Positions 8,935 to 17,489 of a DNA stretch of 64,000 nt are shown here, piece after piece. The translations under genes and the position numbers were made by a program. The notes under the pieces were generated by a model. That model ran no database searches. It saw nothing but the letters and a program-made list of their open reading frames with translations, and was not told where the DNA came from. The DNA is taken from positions 1-64,000 of the forward strand of contig JADHTB010000016.1 in assembly GCA_016776605.1 (NCBI GenBank). The letters run 5' to 3'. Positions within the stretch are counted from its first letter, which is position 1. Each line of letters starts with the position of its first letter. This DNA is from Alphaproteobacteria bacterium. Lineage in GTDB: Bacteria > Pseudomonadota > Alphaproteobacteria > GCA-2731375.

Positions 8935-10728
8935 CTATCCCTCCGCCGCATCAACCAGCGGCGGCTCCTGCCACATGACTTTCGCCGGCACGGCGGGCCG
9001 GCGGCGTCGCAACGCCGCCCTCTGGGCCTCGGTCGCCGCCATATCGACCGTCCAACGGGCGGTATCGACAACAACGCCATAATCGGCAAAGGCTGCCGCC
9101 GGGCTGACCAGTTCGTTGCGCACATCGGTCAGGACTTTATTCACATCGCGCGCCAGCGGATCACCCCAGCCGCCGCCACCCGCCAACTCGTGGCGAAACA
9201 CCGTGTCGTAGCCGATATTCATGGTGATTTTGGACTCCAACGACCGGTTCTCGGTCTCGGGATTAAGGCTGTTGGCCGAGGGCTTGCCCGGATAGCCGCC
9301 GTATAGGCCGTAGGGCCGAAATTCGCGGCGATCGGACCGCACCTGCAGGACAGCTTCCCGCTCTAGAAAGCGATAGTCACGGCGAAACGGCGCGCCGCCC
9401 CGGAATTCGCCTGGCCCGGCCCGGTCCGGAACAAATTCATAGGATAAAATCTGCATGGGCTGTTCGGTTTCGATGACTTCGACCGATTGCGATGCCATGT
9501 TGGCGAACATGTTGGAATTACCTTGCAGGCCGTCCGCCCAGGGCCGTCCGCCATGGGTGCCACAGGAAAAATCTACATAGATATAAGGCTTGCGGTCGTC
9601 ATCATAACCGCCGATGGAGACGCCGGTGTTGCCGCCATCGGAAGCGGCACAGACCCGGTCCGGCAGCATCATGGCCAAGGCGCCGAACATGCAATCCCCC
9701 ATGCGGAAACCGGTCAGGCCACGGGCGGCACAGGCCGCAGGCAGCACCATATTGGTAATGCTGGCGTGCGGCGCGATAACCTTGATAACCCGAAAGACGC
9801 CTTCATTACTGGGGATATTCAGGGGCAGCACACAGCGGATCGCGCCCACCGAATGGGCCACGGTAAAGGACAGGGTACTGTTGATCGCCCCTTTGACCTG
9901 GGGTGCGCTGCCGGTCCAGTCCACGGTCATGCTATCGCCGGATTTGGTGATCGTGACGAACAGGCGGATCGGCTTGCCCAGGTCGATGCCGTCATCATCG
10001 ATCCAGTCTTCAAAGCTCCATTCGCCATCGGGCAGTTCAGAGACGGCGGCGCGGGTCAGGCGTTCGGCATAGTCGATCACCTCCTGCATATAAACCGCCA
10101 CCTTGTCGACGCCATAGCGCGCCAGCAATTCGGCGAACTGTGTTTCGGCAATATGACAGGCCGCCAGTTGCGCCCGCAGATCGCCTAGAACCTGTATGGG
10201 AATGCGTACGTTTTTCTCGATCAGGGACCACATTGTCTCGTTGCGCTTGCCCCGATCAAACAGTTTGAGGGGCGGAATGCGCAGGCCTTCCTGATAGATC
10301 TCGGTTGAATCAGAGGCGTTGGAGCCCGGCACCCTACCGCCGACGTCCGAGTGATGGCTGATCGTCGCGGCAAAGCCGATCCGCCGCTCGCCAACAAACA
10401 ACGGCTGGAAAATAAAGATATCCGGCAGATGCATGCCGCCATCAAAGGGATCGTTCAGGATGAACATATCGCCGGGATTTATATCGCCCGCAAAGCGTTC
10501 CACCACCACCGCCAGAGCCGCCGGAATCGACCCCAGATGCCCCGGCAGGGTCAAACCCTGGGCAACGATCTTGCCGTTCTCGTCGGCCAGCGCGGTGGAG
10601 AAATCCATATTGTCGCGCAGCACGCCCGAATAAGTCGTCCGGCAGATCGTCACCGCCATTTCATCGGCGATGGCAAAGATGGCGTTCTTGAACAATTCAA
10701 ACTCGATGGGATCAGCGATTTTAGCCAT
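8935..10728 (-). CDS. hyuB: Hydantoinase/oxoprolinase family subunit B (HyuB-like)
   Basis: A 597-residue HyuB-type protein; DPIEFELFKNAIFAIADEMA at the N-terminus and LPGHLGSIPAAL and NDPFDGGMHLPD further on are family hallmarks. It is the partner subunit of HyuA in ring-opening or carboxylating ATPases. The ATG at 10728 is preferred because the family begins near MAKIADPIEFE and AGGA lies upstream. It is the first gene of the hyuBA operon, divergent from a binding-protein gene across a 156-bp spacer with C-rich tandem repeats. Confidence 0.87.
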   Translation of the reverse strand: MAKIADPIEFELFKNAIFAIADEMAVTICRTTYSGVLRDNMDFSTALADENGKIVAQGLTLPGHLGSIPAALAVVVERFAGDINPGDMFILNDPFDGGMHLPDIFIFQPLFVGERRIGFAATISHHSDVGGRVPGSNASDSTEIYQEGLRIPPLKLFDRGKRNETMWSLIEKNVRIPIQVLGDLRAQLAACHIAETQFAELLARYGVDKVAVYMQEVIDYAERLTRAAVSELPDGEWSFEDWIDDDGIDLGKPIRLFVTITKSGDSMTVDWTGSAPQVKGAINSTLSFTVAHSVGAIRCVLPLNIPSNEGVFRVIKVIAPHASITNMVLPAACAARGLTGFRMGDCMFGALAMMLPDRVCAASDGGNTGVSIGGYDDDRKPYIYVDFSCGTHGGRPWADGLQGNSNMFANMASQSVEVIETEQPMQILSYEFVPDRAGPGEFRGGAPFRRDYRFLEREAVLQVRSDRREFRPYGLYGGYPGKPSANSLNPETENRSLESKITMNIGYDTVFRHELAGGGGWGDPLARDVNKVLTDVRNELVSPAAAFADYGVVVDTARWTVDMAATEAQRAALRRRRPAVPAKVMWQEPPLVDAAEG

Positions 10729-10784
10729 GGGGTGGTTATTCCTTGCAGGTGGGCGCGCCAACTATGCCGGTCCCACGCCATTCC

Positions 10785-10841
10785 GTCCAGCCCCCGTCCG
10801 GCCCCTCATCCGGCCCCCCGTCCAGCCCCCCGTCCGGTCGG
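10785..10841. repeat. 12-bp C-rich degenerate tandem repeat, about five units
   Basis: Five near-12-bp units of the type RTCCRGCCCCCC occupy 10785-10795, 10796-10807, 10808-10819, 10820-10831 and 10832-10841. They lie in the spacer between the divergent hyuB and binding-protein genes. They could be slippage products or a repeated regulator site; no known operator is recognised. Confidence 0.7.
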
Positions 10842-10884
10842 CGCGCGCTGTTTGCAGTATCCAATGTATCTCGGCTAGGCTCGC

Positions 10885-11781
10885 ATGATGAACAAAGCAA
10901 TCATTCTGTACGAGAACATGCGCACGGTGGTTTACGTGCCGTTTTATCTGGCCATTGTGCGGGGCGACTGGGCGGCGGCGGGCATTGATGTCTCGGTCCA
11001 GACCTCGTCCAGCACCTCGGAAACCGCCCAGGGCCTGATCGATGGCCGGGCCGATGTCTCGTGGGGCGGGCCCATGCGGGTGATGTTGCATCATGACCGC
11101 GACCGGGATTGCCCCCTGGTCTGTTTTGCCCAGGTGGTGGCGCGGGACCCCTCGATCCTGGTGGGGCGCACGGCCAACGAACGCTTTCGCTTCGATGACC
11201 TGGTTGGCAAACGGGTCGGCGCCATGACTGATGTGCCGACGCCCTGGATGACGTTGCAGGATGATCTGGGCCGGGCCGGCGTCGATCTCGGCGACATCAA
11301 TTGGGTGATGGACCAGAGCATGCCGGAAAACGCCGCCGCCCTGCGGGCCGGCGAGTTGGACGTGGTGCAGATATTCGAACCCCACGCGGATGCTCTGGTG
11401 CAGGCCGGCGCGGGCCATATCTGGCACCGCTGTACCCAGCGCGGCGATAGCTGCTGGACCTCGTTCTACACCACGCAAGCGTTTACAAAAGAACAGCCCG
11501 AGACCTGCCGGGCCCTGGTGCGGGGCATTGAGCGGGCGCTGGAGGTGCTGCACACCGAGTCCCCGGCCAACATCGCGAAAGCCGTGGCGGCCTATTTCCC
11601 CGATCTTGCCACCGATGCCCTGGCCCGGATGATCGAAGGCTACCGCGCTTCCGGCCTGTGGGCCCGGAGCACCGAACTGCCGGTGGAAGCCTTTGTCCGC
11701 CTGAAAGCCGCGATGATCTCTGGCGGCCTGATCAGCTACGACGCGCCCTATGACCGCCTTGTGACGAGCTTCCCTGAATAG
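10885..11781 (+). CDS. THI5/NMT1-like substrate-binding protein without signal peptide
   Basis: A 298-residue type II periplasmic-binding-protein fold of the SsuA/THI5 group (FYLAIVRGDWAAAGIDV, GRADVSWGGPMRV, GELDVVQIFEP). Family members bind taurine, nitrate, thiamine precursors or phthalate for ABC uptake. There is no N-terminal signal sequence and no permease or ATPase gene beside it, so export and an ABC role are doubtful; a cytoplasmic sensor or enzyme role is possible. It is divergent from hyuBA, and the aldehyde dehydrogenase gene begins 90 bases downstream. Either of the two adjacent start methionines could be used. Confidence 0.75.
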   Translation: MMNKAIILYENMRTVVYVPFYLAIVRGDWAAAGIDVSVQTSSSTSETAQGLIDGRADVSWGGPMRVMLHHDRDRDCPLVCFAQVVARDPSILVGRTANERFRFDDLVGKRVGAMTDVPTPWMTLQDDLGRAGVDLGDINWVMDQSMPENAAALRAGELDVVQIFEPHADALVQAGAGHIWHRCTQRGDSCWTSFYTTQAFTKEQPETCRALVRGIERALEVLHTESPANIAKAVAAYFPDLATDALARMIEGYRASGLWARSTELPVEAFVRLKAAMISGGLISYDAPYDRLVTSFPE

Positions 11782-11870
11782 TGCGGGGATACGGCAAGAT
11801 GTCTGGACCCGCGCGTCCAGCCGCGCTATGCCAACATCATCAGGGATCACAACGTCGAACGAGGTTTAGC

Positions 11871-13298
11871 ATGTACATCAACGGTAATTGGGCCCACGCG
11901 GCCGCTGACGCGGAATTTGAAATTCTTAATCCCGCCACGGGCGCTGTCATCAAATCCCTGCCCGATGGCGGACAGGAAGCGGCGCGGGCGGCGATAGACG
12001 CGGCGGCGGCGGCATTTCCCGCCTGGCGCGCCACCACGCCGTACCAGCGGGCCGAATTTCTGATGCGGGCCCATGCCCTGATGCTGGAACGCCAGGAAGA
12101 CCTGGCCCGCGTGCTGACGGCGGAACAGGGCAAACCCCTGCGCGCGGCCATGATGGAAGTGAAATACGCCGCCGATTTTCTGAGTTGGTTCGCGGAAGAG
12201 GGCAAACGGGTCTATGGCGAGATCATCCCCTCGGCCCGCGCCGACCAGCGTTTCTATGTGCTGCACCAGCCCGTGGGCGTGGTGGCCGCGATCACGCCAT
12301 GGAACTATCCCATTTCGATGATCACGCGCAAGCTGGGACCGGCCCTGGCGGCGGGCTGCACGGTGGTTCTGAAACCGGCGGAGGCGACGCCGCTGACGGC
12401 GGTCGAAACCTTCAGGATATTCGAGGATGCGGGCTTGCCCCCCGGCGTGGTCAATCTGGTGACGGGCGCCGACCCCAAACCCATTGGCGAGGAATTCGTC
12501 AATAACCCCAAGGTGGCCAAATTGACCTTCACCGGCTCCACCGCCGTGGGCAAGATGCTGGCCGGCAAGGCGGCGGGCAATATGAAGCGGGTGTCGTGTG
12601 AACTGGGCGGCCATGCGCCGTTCATCGTTCTGGCCGACGCCAATCCTGAACACGCCGCCAAGGGCCTGCAATTGGTGAAATTCCTGAACACCGGTCAGGC
12701 CTGCATCAGCCCGAACCGGATTTTCGTCCACCGCGATATTCTGGATGGCTTCCTGGAAACCCTGACCGGCCGGGTTGCCGCCATGAAGGCGGGCAACGGC
12801 ATGGAAAAAGGCGTCACCATCGGCCCCCTGGTCAATGAGGCGGCGGTGGCCAAGGTGGAAAATCAGGTCCGCGACGCGGTCGCCAAGGGCGCCCAGGTGC
12901 TGTGCGGCGGCGAGAGACTGACGATGGGCGATCTCGGCAAAGGCCATTTCTTTGCCCCGACGGTGTTGACCAATGTCAGCCCGGAGATGCTGATCTATCG
13001 GGAAGAAACCTTTGGCCCGGTGGCCGCCGTGGTGCCGTTCGATGACGACGACGATATCCTGGCCATGGCGAATGATACCAACTATGGCCTGGCGGCCTAT
13101 ATCTATAGCCAGAATTTGACCAAGGTGATGCACCTGTTCGAAGGCTTGGAGTTCGGCATCATCGGCGTCAACGACATCAACCCCGCCTCCGCCGCCGCGC
13201 CATTCGGCGGCATGAAGGATAGCGGCCTGGGCCGGGAAGGCAGCCGGGAAGGCATTCACGAGTACCTGGAAACCAAGGTCGGCGGCTTCAGTATTTAA
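11871..13298 (+). CDS. NAD(P)-dependent aldehyde dehydrogenase (succinate-semialdehyde dehydrogenase-like)
   Basis: A 475-residue class-I-type aldehyde dehydrogenase. Visible are PWNYP (N169-like site), FTGSTAVGK (cofactor loop), ELGGHAPFIV with the general-base Glu, NTGQACISPNR with the catalytic Cys, and EETFGPVAAV near the C-terminus. It oxidises an aldehyde to its acid; the closest group appears to be the GabD/glutarate-semialdehyde enzymes. The start at 11871 follows a GAGG site; the 90 bases upstream in frame look non-coding. It probably forms an operon with the monooxygenase and cupin that follow. Confidence 0.9.
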   Translation: MYINGNWAHAAADAEFEILNPATGAVIKSLPDGGQEAARAAIDAAAAAFPAWRATTPYQRAEFLMRAHALMLERQEDLARVLTAEQGKPLRAAMMEVKYAADFLSWFAEEGKRVYGEIIPSARADQRFYVLHQPVGVVAAITPWNYPISMITRKLGPALAAGCTVVLKPAEATPLTAVETFRIFEDAGLPPGVVNLVTGADPKPIGEEFVNNPKVAKLTFTGSTAVGKMLAGKAAGNMKRVSCELGGHAPFIVLADANPEHAAKGLQLVKFLNTGQACISPNRIFVHRDILDGFLETLTGRVAAMKAGNGMEKGVTIGPLVNEAAVAKVENQVRDAVAKGAQVLCGGERLTMGDLGKGHFFAPTVLTNVSPEMLIYREETFGPVAAVVPFDDDDDILAMANDTNYGLAAYIYSQNLTKVMHLFEGLEFGIIGVNDINPASAAAPFGGMKDSGLGREGSREGIHEYLETKVGGFSI

Positions 13299-13332
13299 AC
13301 TTGCTTCGATATTCCGGAAAGATGACAGGGCC

Positions 13333-14811
13333 ATGATCAAGACCGGAGAACAGCACAGCCGTTCCCTGCAGGATGGGCGGCAGGTCTATCTGGATGGCGG
13401 TATCGTGGATGATGTCACCACGCACCCGGCCTTCCGCAACATCGTCGCCTCGGTCGGGCGGCTTTATGACTTCCAAAGCCGGCCTGAAAATCGGGACTTG
13501 ATGACATTCGCCGTCCCTGAAGGCGGCGGCTGCGCCAACCGGATCTGGCAGTTGCCCCATTCCTACGAGGAATTGGTGACCCGGCGCCGGGCCCTGGTGG
13601 CCTGGACCGAGTTGCATGGCGGCTTTCTGGGACGGGCCCCGGATCATGTCGCCTCGTGCATCGCGGGCATGTACATGGGGCGCGAGGTGTTCGCGGCCTA
13701 CGACAAGGAACGTGCCGGCGCGCTGGCTGATTATTACCGCCATGCCCGGGACAACGAACTTTACCTGACCTACGTCATCATCAATCCCCAGGCCGACCGC
13801 TCCAAACCGGCCCATGAACAACAGGGTGAATTCCTGACCGCCGGGGTGGTTGACAAGGATGCCGAGGGCATCACCGTACACGGCGCCAAGATGCTGGCCA
13901 CCGGAGGCATCATGGCGAACGAAGTCTTCGTCACCTGCATCCAGCCGCTACAGCCCGGCGATGAAAAATACGCCCTGTCCTTCGTCGTGCCGATGAATGC
14001 CAAGGGTCTGAAAATTCTGTCGCGCAAATCCTATGAAGCCCAGGCGCCCAGTGAGTTCGACAATCCCCTGTCCCATCGGTTTGACGAAAATGACGCGGTG
14101 CTGTTTTTCGACAACGTCAAGGTGTCCTGGGAACGGATCTTCATCGATCAGAATGTAGAGATGTGCCAAAAGCAGTTCCACGCCACCCCGGCCCATGTCT
14201 ACCAGAACTATCAGGCCCAGGTGCGCCTGATGGTGAAGATGAAATTCCTGATGGGCCTGGCCCACAAGATCACCGAAACCAACGGCACCACCCAGTTTCC
14301 CCAGGTCCGCGAAACCCTGGGCCAACTGGCCGCGCAAGGCGCCATGGTCGACGGCATGGTCCACGCCATGGAGGTCAAGGGCAGAACCCATGGCGACTAT
14401 TTCGTGCCGGACCGGCACATGCTGTATGCGGCCCAGGTCCTGACCCAGCAGCTTTACCCACAGGTGATGACGACCTTGCGGGATTTGGCCGGTGGCGGGA
14501 TGATCATGCTGCCGTCATCGGTGGCAGATTTCGCCAACCCTGAAATTCGCGGCCTGATTGGCGCCACACAGCAATCCCCGGCGCTGGGATCCGAGGACCG
14601 GGTAAAATTCTTCAAGCTGGCCTGGGATGCGGTGGGATCTGAATTCGGCTCGCGCCACACGCAATATGAAATGTTCTTTTCGGGCGCCACATTCGTGACC
14701 AAAAACCACAGCTATCGCACCTATGACTGGGACCACGGCAAGGGCCTTGTGGATCTCATTCTGGATGGCTATAGCCTGAATGACGAACTTGACGGCGAAC
14801 TCGACTGCTAA
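13333..14811 (+). CDS. 4-hydroxyphenylacetate 3-hydroxylase (HpaB) family flavin-dependent oxygenase
   Basis: A 492-residue protein of the HpaB/TftD/PvcC family, usual length about 480-520. The N-terminal segment SLQDGRQVYLDGGIVDDVTT and the central HAGFLGR-like SHGGFLGRAPDHV region are typical. FMFSGATF-like EMFFSGATFVTK closes the C-terminus. These enzymes use free reduced FAD to hydroxylate phenols; the partner flavin reductase is not next door. The gene lies 34 bp after the aldehyde dehydrogenase and 29 bp before the cupin, so co-transcription is likely. The substrate is unknown. Confidence 0.87.
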   Translation: MIKTGEQHSRSLQDGRQVYLDGGIVDDVTTHPAFRNIVASVGRLYDFQSRPENRDLMTFAVPEGGGCANRIWQLPHSYEELVTRRRALVAWTELHGGFLGRAPDHVASCIAGMYMGREVFAAYDKERAGALADYYRHARDNELYLTYVIINPQADRSKPAHEQQGEFLTAGVVDKDAEGITVHGAKMLATGGIMANEVFVTCIQPLQPGDEKYALSFVVPMNAKGLKILSRKSYEAQAPSEFDNPLSHRFDENDAVLFFDNVKVSWERIFIDQNVEMCQKQFHATPAHVYQNYQAQVRLMVKMKFLMGLAHKITETNGTTQFPQVRETLGQLAAQGAMVDGMVHAMEVKGRTHGDYFVPDRHMLYAAQVLTQQLYPQVMTTLRDLAGGGMIMLPSSVADFANPEIRGLIGATQQSPALGSEDRVKFFKLAWDAVGSEFGSRHTQYEMFFSGATFVTKNHSYRTYDWDHGKGLVDLILDGYSLNDELDGELDC

Positions 14812-14840
14812 CCGGGCGCCAATAGCGAAGGAAAATAGAC

Positions 14841-15221
14841 ATGGCGGTGACCAAGGCACACAAAGAATTTTTCCCGGTTGATTTCGGGGACGGCTGGGAA
14901 GTCCCGGCGGGATACCCGGACGGGATCCAGCAAAAGATTTTAGCCGGTTCGCTGGATGAAGAGAATAATCGCGGCAGCCGGACCCGCCTGCTGCGCTTTC
15001 AGCCCGGCGTCTATACTACCGAACCCTTTGTCCATGAACATTGGGAGGAGGTCTATCTGGTCTCCGGCGATCTGACGGTCGGCAATGACGCCAACGGCAT
15101 GGGCGGCGAAGCTTTCGCGGCCAACACCTATGCCTGCCGCCCGCCCGGCGCGCCCCACGGCCCATTCAAATCAGAAAATGGCTGCGTGCTGTTCGAGATT
15201 CACTATTACGACCCCGCCTAG
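14841..15221 (+). CDS. Cupin domain protein (ChrR / dihydroxyacetophenone dioxygenase-like)
   Basis: A 126-residue single-domain cupin. The metal motif HEHWEEVYLVSG (HxHxxE) and the later PPGAPHGPF give the usual three His and one Glu. Such proteins are metal-dependent dioxygenases, isomerases or sensors. It ends the aldehyde dehydrogenase-monooxygenase operon. Its TAG stop is the first triplet of the large palindromic repeat that follows. Confidence 0.8.
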   Translation: MAVTKAHKEFFPVDFGDGWEVPAGYPDGIQQKILAGSLDEENNRGSRTRLLRFQPGVYTTEPFVHEHWEEVYLVSGDLTVGNDANGMGGEAFAANTYACRPPGAPHGPFKSENGCVLFEIHYYDPA

Positions 15222-15483
15222 AGCATTTCCGGGATATTCTGAACCATTTGACCGCTCACCAAGGCCCCGTGGGTAGGCGCGGTTTGCAGGTCGATGTGGC
15301 GCATCGTCCAAGAACCGCAACGCAGCCACGGGGCCTTGGTGAGCGGCCTTCGGTGGCGCCCCTAAGCCATTCTGGTGCGTTGCGCCGCTTGCCCGATGCG
15401 CCACATCACGCTGCGCAACGCGCCTACCCGAATGGCTTAGGGGCACCATCAAATGGACCAGAATATCCCGGAAATGCTCTAGG
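15217..15483. repeat. Complete palindromic repeat element, copy A (263 bp plus flanks)
   Basis: A long imperfect palindrome with 25-bp perfect inverted ends (15217-15241 and 15459-15483), bounded by TAGAGC and GCTCTA. Inside, a 19-bp perfect hairpin stem (15254-15272 with 15326-15344) is followed by a second hairpin (stems about 15356-15375 and 15427-15445). The 36-base segments 15271-15306 and 15394-15429 are near-complementary, so the whole element can fold on itself. It codes for nothing and sits between convergent genes. The TA ends resemble a non-autonomous element using TA targets. Confidence 0.88.
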
Positions 15484-15511
15484 TCTGTTTCGATTTCATC
15501 GAAATAGACCT
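15481..15511. terminator. Hairpin with 14-bp stem between convergent genes
   Basis: AGGTCTGTTTCGAT (15481-15494) and ATCGAAATAGACCT (15498-15511) pair around a 3-base loop with one mismatch. It abuts the large repeat and the end of the nitrile hydratase activator gene, whose TAG stop (15510-15512) is formed by the hairpin edge. There is no strong T-run, so a termination role is plausible but unproven. Confidence 0.5.
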
Positions 15512-15881
15512 ACCCCTCTGACGGCAGAACAATGGGCTGCCCATGGGGCGTGGCAAGGGTGGCGCGCTCCCAGGCGTCCTTGCGGCGGATCAGATCATCC
15601 CCTGTTAACAGGCCTTTTTCGGCGACCAGGGTTTCCAGCGCCTTGAGCCAGTGCAGATAATAGGTATCCCCCCGATCCGGGTCACCGTCGGCCTGGGCGG
15701 CGGTTATGACCTGGCTCAACCGTTCGGCCCATTCGGGCCAGGTGAAATGGCCCTGTTCATGCAGCGACAGGGTCATGGCAAATGCCTGGGCCTGCCAGGG
15801 CTCGGCAAACACCGGGCCGTCTTCGTCGCGGGGCATGGAGGGTAGTTCCGCCGCCGTCGGCAGGTTTTGTTCCGATGACAT
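15510..15881 (-). CDS. Nitrile hydratase accessory (activator) protein
   Basis: A 123-residue protein resembling the N-terminal half of nitrile hydratase beta subunits. PVFAEPWQAQAFAMTLSLHE and FTWPEWAERLSQVI are typical of the small activators that deliver cobalt to the alpha subunit. It is the last gene of the nitrile hydratase operon and starts one base after the beta-subunit stop. The family is usually 90-150 residues. Confidence 0.83.
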   Translation of the reverse strand: MSSEQNLPTAAELPSMPRDEDGPVFAEPWQAQAFAMTLSLHEQGHFTWPEWAERLSQVITAAQADGDPDRGDTYYLHWLKALETLVAEKGLLTGDDLIRRKDAWERATLATPHGQPIVLPSEG

Positions 15882-15882
15882 C

Positions 15883-16548
15883 TCAACTCACCTCCAGATA
15901 ATCGTCCCACATATCCACATAGACCTTGTCGGCGGCGGCGGCATCCGGGCCCCAGATTTCCCGTGCGGAAAATTGAACGCTGTAGAGATGCTGCGGTTTT
16001 TTACCGGCAAACACCGCGTTGGTATCGGGGAAGATAAAGACGCCATGGTCCCGGTCGATCACGCCAGCCTTGCCGCGTACATAGCGCGGCAGCCTGGTGT
16101 GCCCCTTGGGGTGGATATTGCGGGCCCGCACCTTGTCGCCTGCCTTGAATTGCGCCTCGACCGCCATATCAACCCGCGCCGAGCGGGCCTGGCGCTGCCG
16201 GGCAAAAATTTCTTCGACGCTCAAGGCCTGGCCCTGGCCTTGTTTTTCCACCTTTCGCTGTTCCGGTGGGGTGTCCAGTTCGGCTCTGGTCACCATGTCG
16301 TGGGCAATCAGGATATTTTCCGTACGGTATAGCCAACGCTGATAGTAGATGGATTGCAGATAGAGGGCCGGGTCCAGCTGTTCCATGGTGTAACGGCCGG
16401 CATCAATGTTCCATTTCCCCAGCGCGCCCAAGGCGCTGTTCAAGGCCCACACCCGGCCTTCCCAGGGGGCGTGAAAGACAGGCTCGTCCTGTTCGATGGG
16501 GATTGGGCCGAAGCCGTCCATGCCGCCCATATCATGAATGCCGTCCAT
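15883..16548 (-). CDS. nthB: Nitrile hydratase beta subunit
   Basis: A 221-residue beta subunit; MDGIHDMGGMDGFGPI is the canonical N-terminus, PVFHAPWEGRVWAL follows, and the SH3-like C-terminal domain has GDKVRARNIHPKGHTRLPRYVRGK. With the alpha subunit it hydrates nitriles to amides. The start follows a strong GGGGGAGG site inside the end of the alpha gene, and four bases separate the two genes. Thiocyanate hydrolase is a related alternative but normally has three subunits. Confidence 0.92.
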   Translation of the reverse strand: MDGIHDMGGMDGFGPIPIEQDEPVFHAPWEGRVWALNSALGALGKWNIDAGRYTMEQLDPALYLQSIYYQRWLYRTENILIAHDMVTRAELDTPPEQRKVEKQGQGQALSVEEIFARQRQARSARVDMAVEAQFKAGDKVRARNIHPKGHTRLPRYVRGKAGVIDRDHGVFIFPDTNAVFAGKKPQHLYSVQFSAREIWGPDAAAADKVYVDMWDDYLEVS

Positions 16549-16552
16549 GCGC

Positions 16553-17152
16553 TTATGCCTCCCCCAGCCGGTCGGTGCCGATCATCGAATTGCGCGTAAC
16601 CAGTTCGGCCAGCGCGTCCTCGGTCATGTCCGCCGTTCCCGCTGGGCGTTCGGGCAGGACCAGATAACGAACCTCGGCGGTGCTGTCCCAGACCCGCACC
16701 TCCACGTCATCGGCAATGTCCTGGCCGAATTCCAACAGGACCCCACGTGGATCCTTGACCGCGCGGGAGCGGTAGGGAAAGGATTTATACCAGGCCGGCG
16801 GCAGGCCCAACACGGCCCACGGATAACAGGAACACAGGGTACAGACGGTAAGATTATGGACCTTCGCGGTATTCTCCAGCACCACGATATCGGCCCCTTG
16901 GGTGGAGGTGTAGCCTAGGGAATCAATAGCGGCGGTGCCATCACGCAACAGCCACTGCTTAAAATCAGCATCGACCCAGGCCCGCGCCACCACCCTGGCC
17001 CCGTTGCGCGGCCCGACCTTGTTTTCATAGGTATCGACGATGGCGTCCAGTGCCGCGGGGTCCACCAGGCCCTTGTCCACCAGCAGGGATTCCAAGGCGC
17101 GGACCCGAAGCTCGGAATCCGACAGATGGGAATGATCGGGATGATCTGTCAT
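16553..17152 (-). CDS. nthA: Nitrile hydratase alpha subunit, cobalt type
   Basis: A 199-residue alpha subunit. The metal-binding claw is VCTLCSC (Cys104, Cys107, Cys109); Thr at the second position is the mark of the cobalt (non-iron) class, and two of the cysteines are oxidised in known enzymes. [17 protein letters not shown] and [15 protein letters not shown] are standard alpha-subunit segments. It is the first structural gene of nthA-nthB-activator and lies 12 bases after a DUF3126 gene. No amidase gene is present in the window to use the product amide. Confidence 0.93.
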   Translation of the reverse strand: MTDHPDHSHLSDSELRVRALESLLVDKGLVDPAALDAIVDTYENKVGPRNGARVVARAWVDADFKQWLLRDGTAAIDSLGYTSTQGADIVVLENTAKVHNLTVCTLCSCYPWAVLGLPPAWYKSFPYRSRAVKDPRGVLLEFGQDIADDVEVRVWDSTAEVRYLVLPERPAGTADMTEDALAELVTRNSMIGTDRLGEA

Positions 17153-17164
17153 GACGGCGGCCCG

Positions 17165-17383
17165 CTAGGCCACGGGGGGCAGGTCTTCTTCAAGGATCGA
17201 AATGCTAAGGGCATAGGATACCTCACCCTCGTCCTCATCCCGGTGCAGCACGCCGATGAACTCGCCGGCGATGGAAACTTCCACGGGCGCGCCGGGGCGC
17301 ATGGGCGGGCTGATGATTATACGCTCGTTGGCGAAGGTTCTACGCAAGTAGCTTTGCACTCTGGCAATCTCGTTCGCGGTCAT
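17165..17383 (-). CDS. DUF3126 family protein
   Basis: A 72-residue protein, MTANEIARVQSYLRRTFAN..., matching the small alphaproteobacterial DUF3126 family of unknown function. The start at 17383 follows a GGAGG site; the longer frame upstream is not supported. It precedes nthA by 12 bases on the same strand, so it may be carried in the nitrile hydratase operon, although the family is normally a core gene unrelated to nitriles. Confidence 0.82.
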   Translation of the reverse strand: MTANEIARVQSYLRRTFANERIIISPPMRPGAPVEVSIAGEFIGVLHRDEDEGEVSYALSISILEEDLPPVA

Positions 17384-17489
17384 CCAATGCCTCCATTTTT
17401 GTGTTAACGCTGTATACCAGCGATTGGGTGCGAAAGCACCTGTGCCATGCTCTAATAAATTTGGCAATCACGAACAAAGGATTTTGAAC

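Noticed and set aside
6835-9306. 823-codon plus-strand open frame opposite hyuA/hyuB
   Set aside because: It is the antisense shadow of a high-GC coding region; HyuA and HyuB motifs on the minus strand are unambiguous and the shadow has no recognisable domain.
11847-13340. 497-codon minus-strand frame
   Set aside because: Shadow of the aldehyde dehydrogenase gene.
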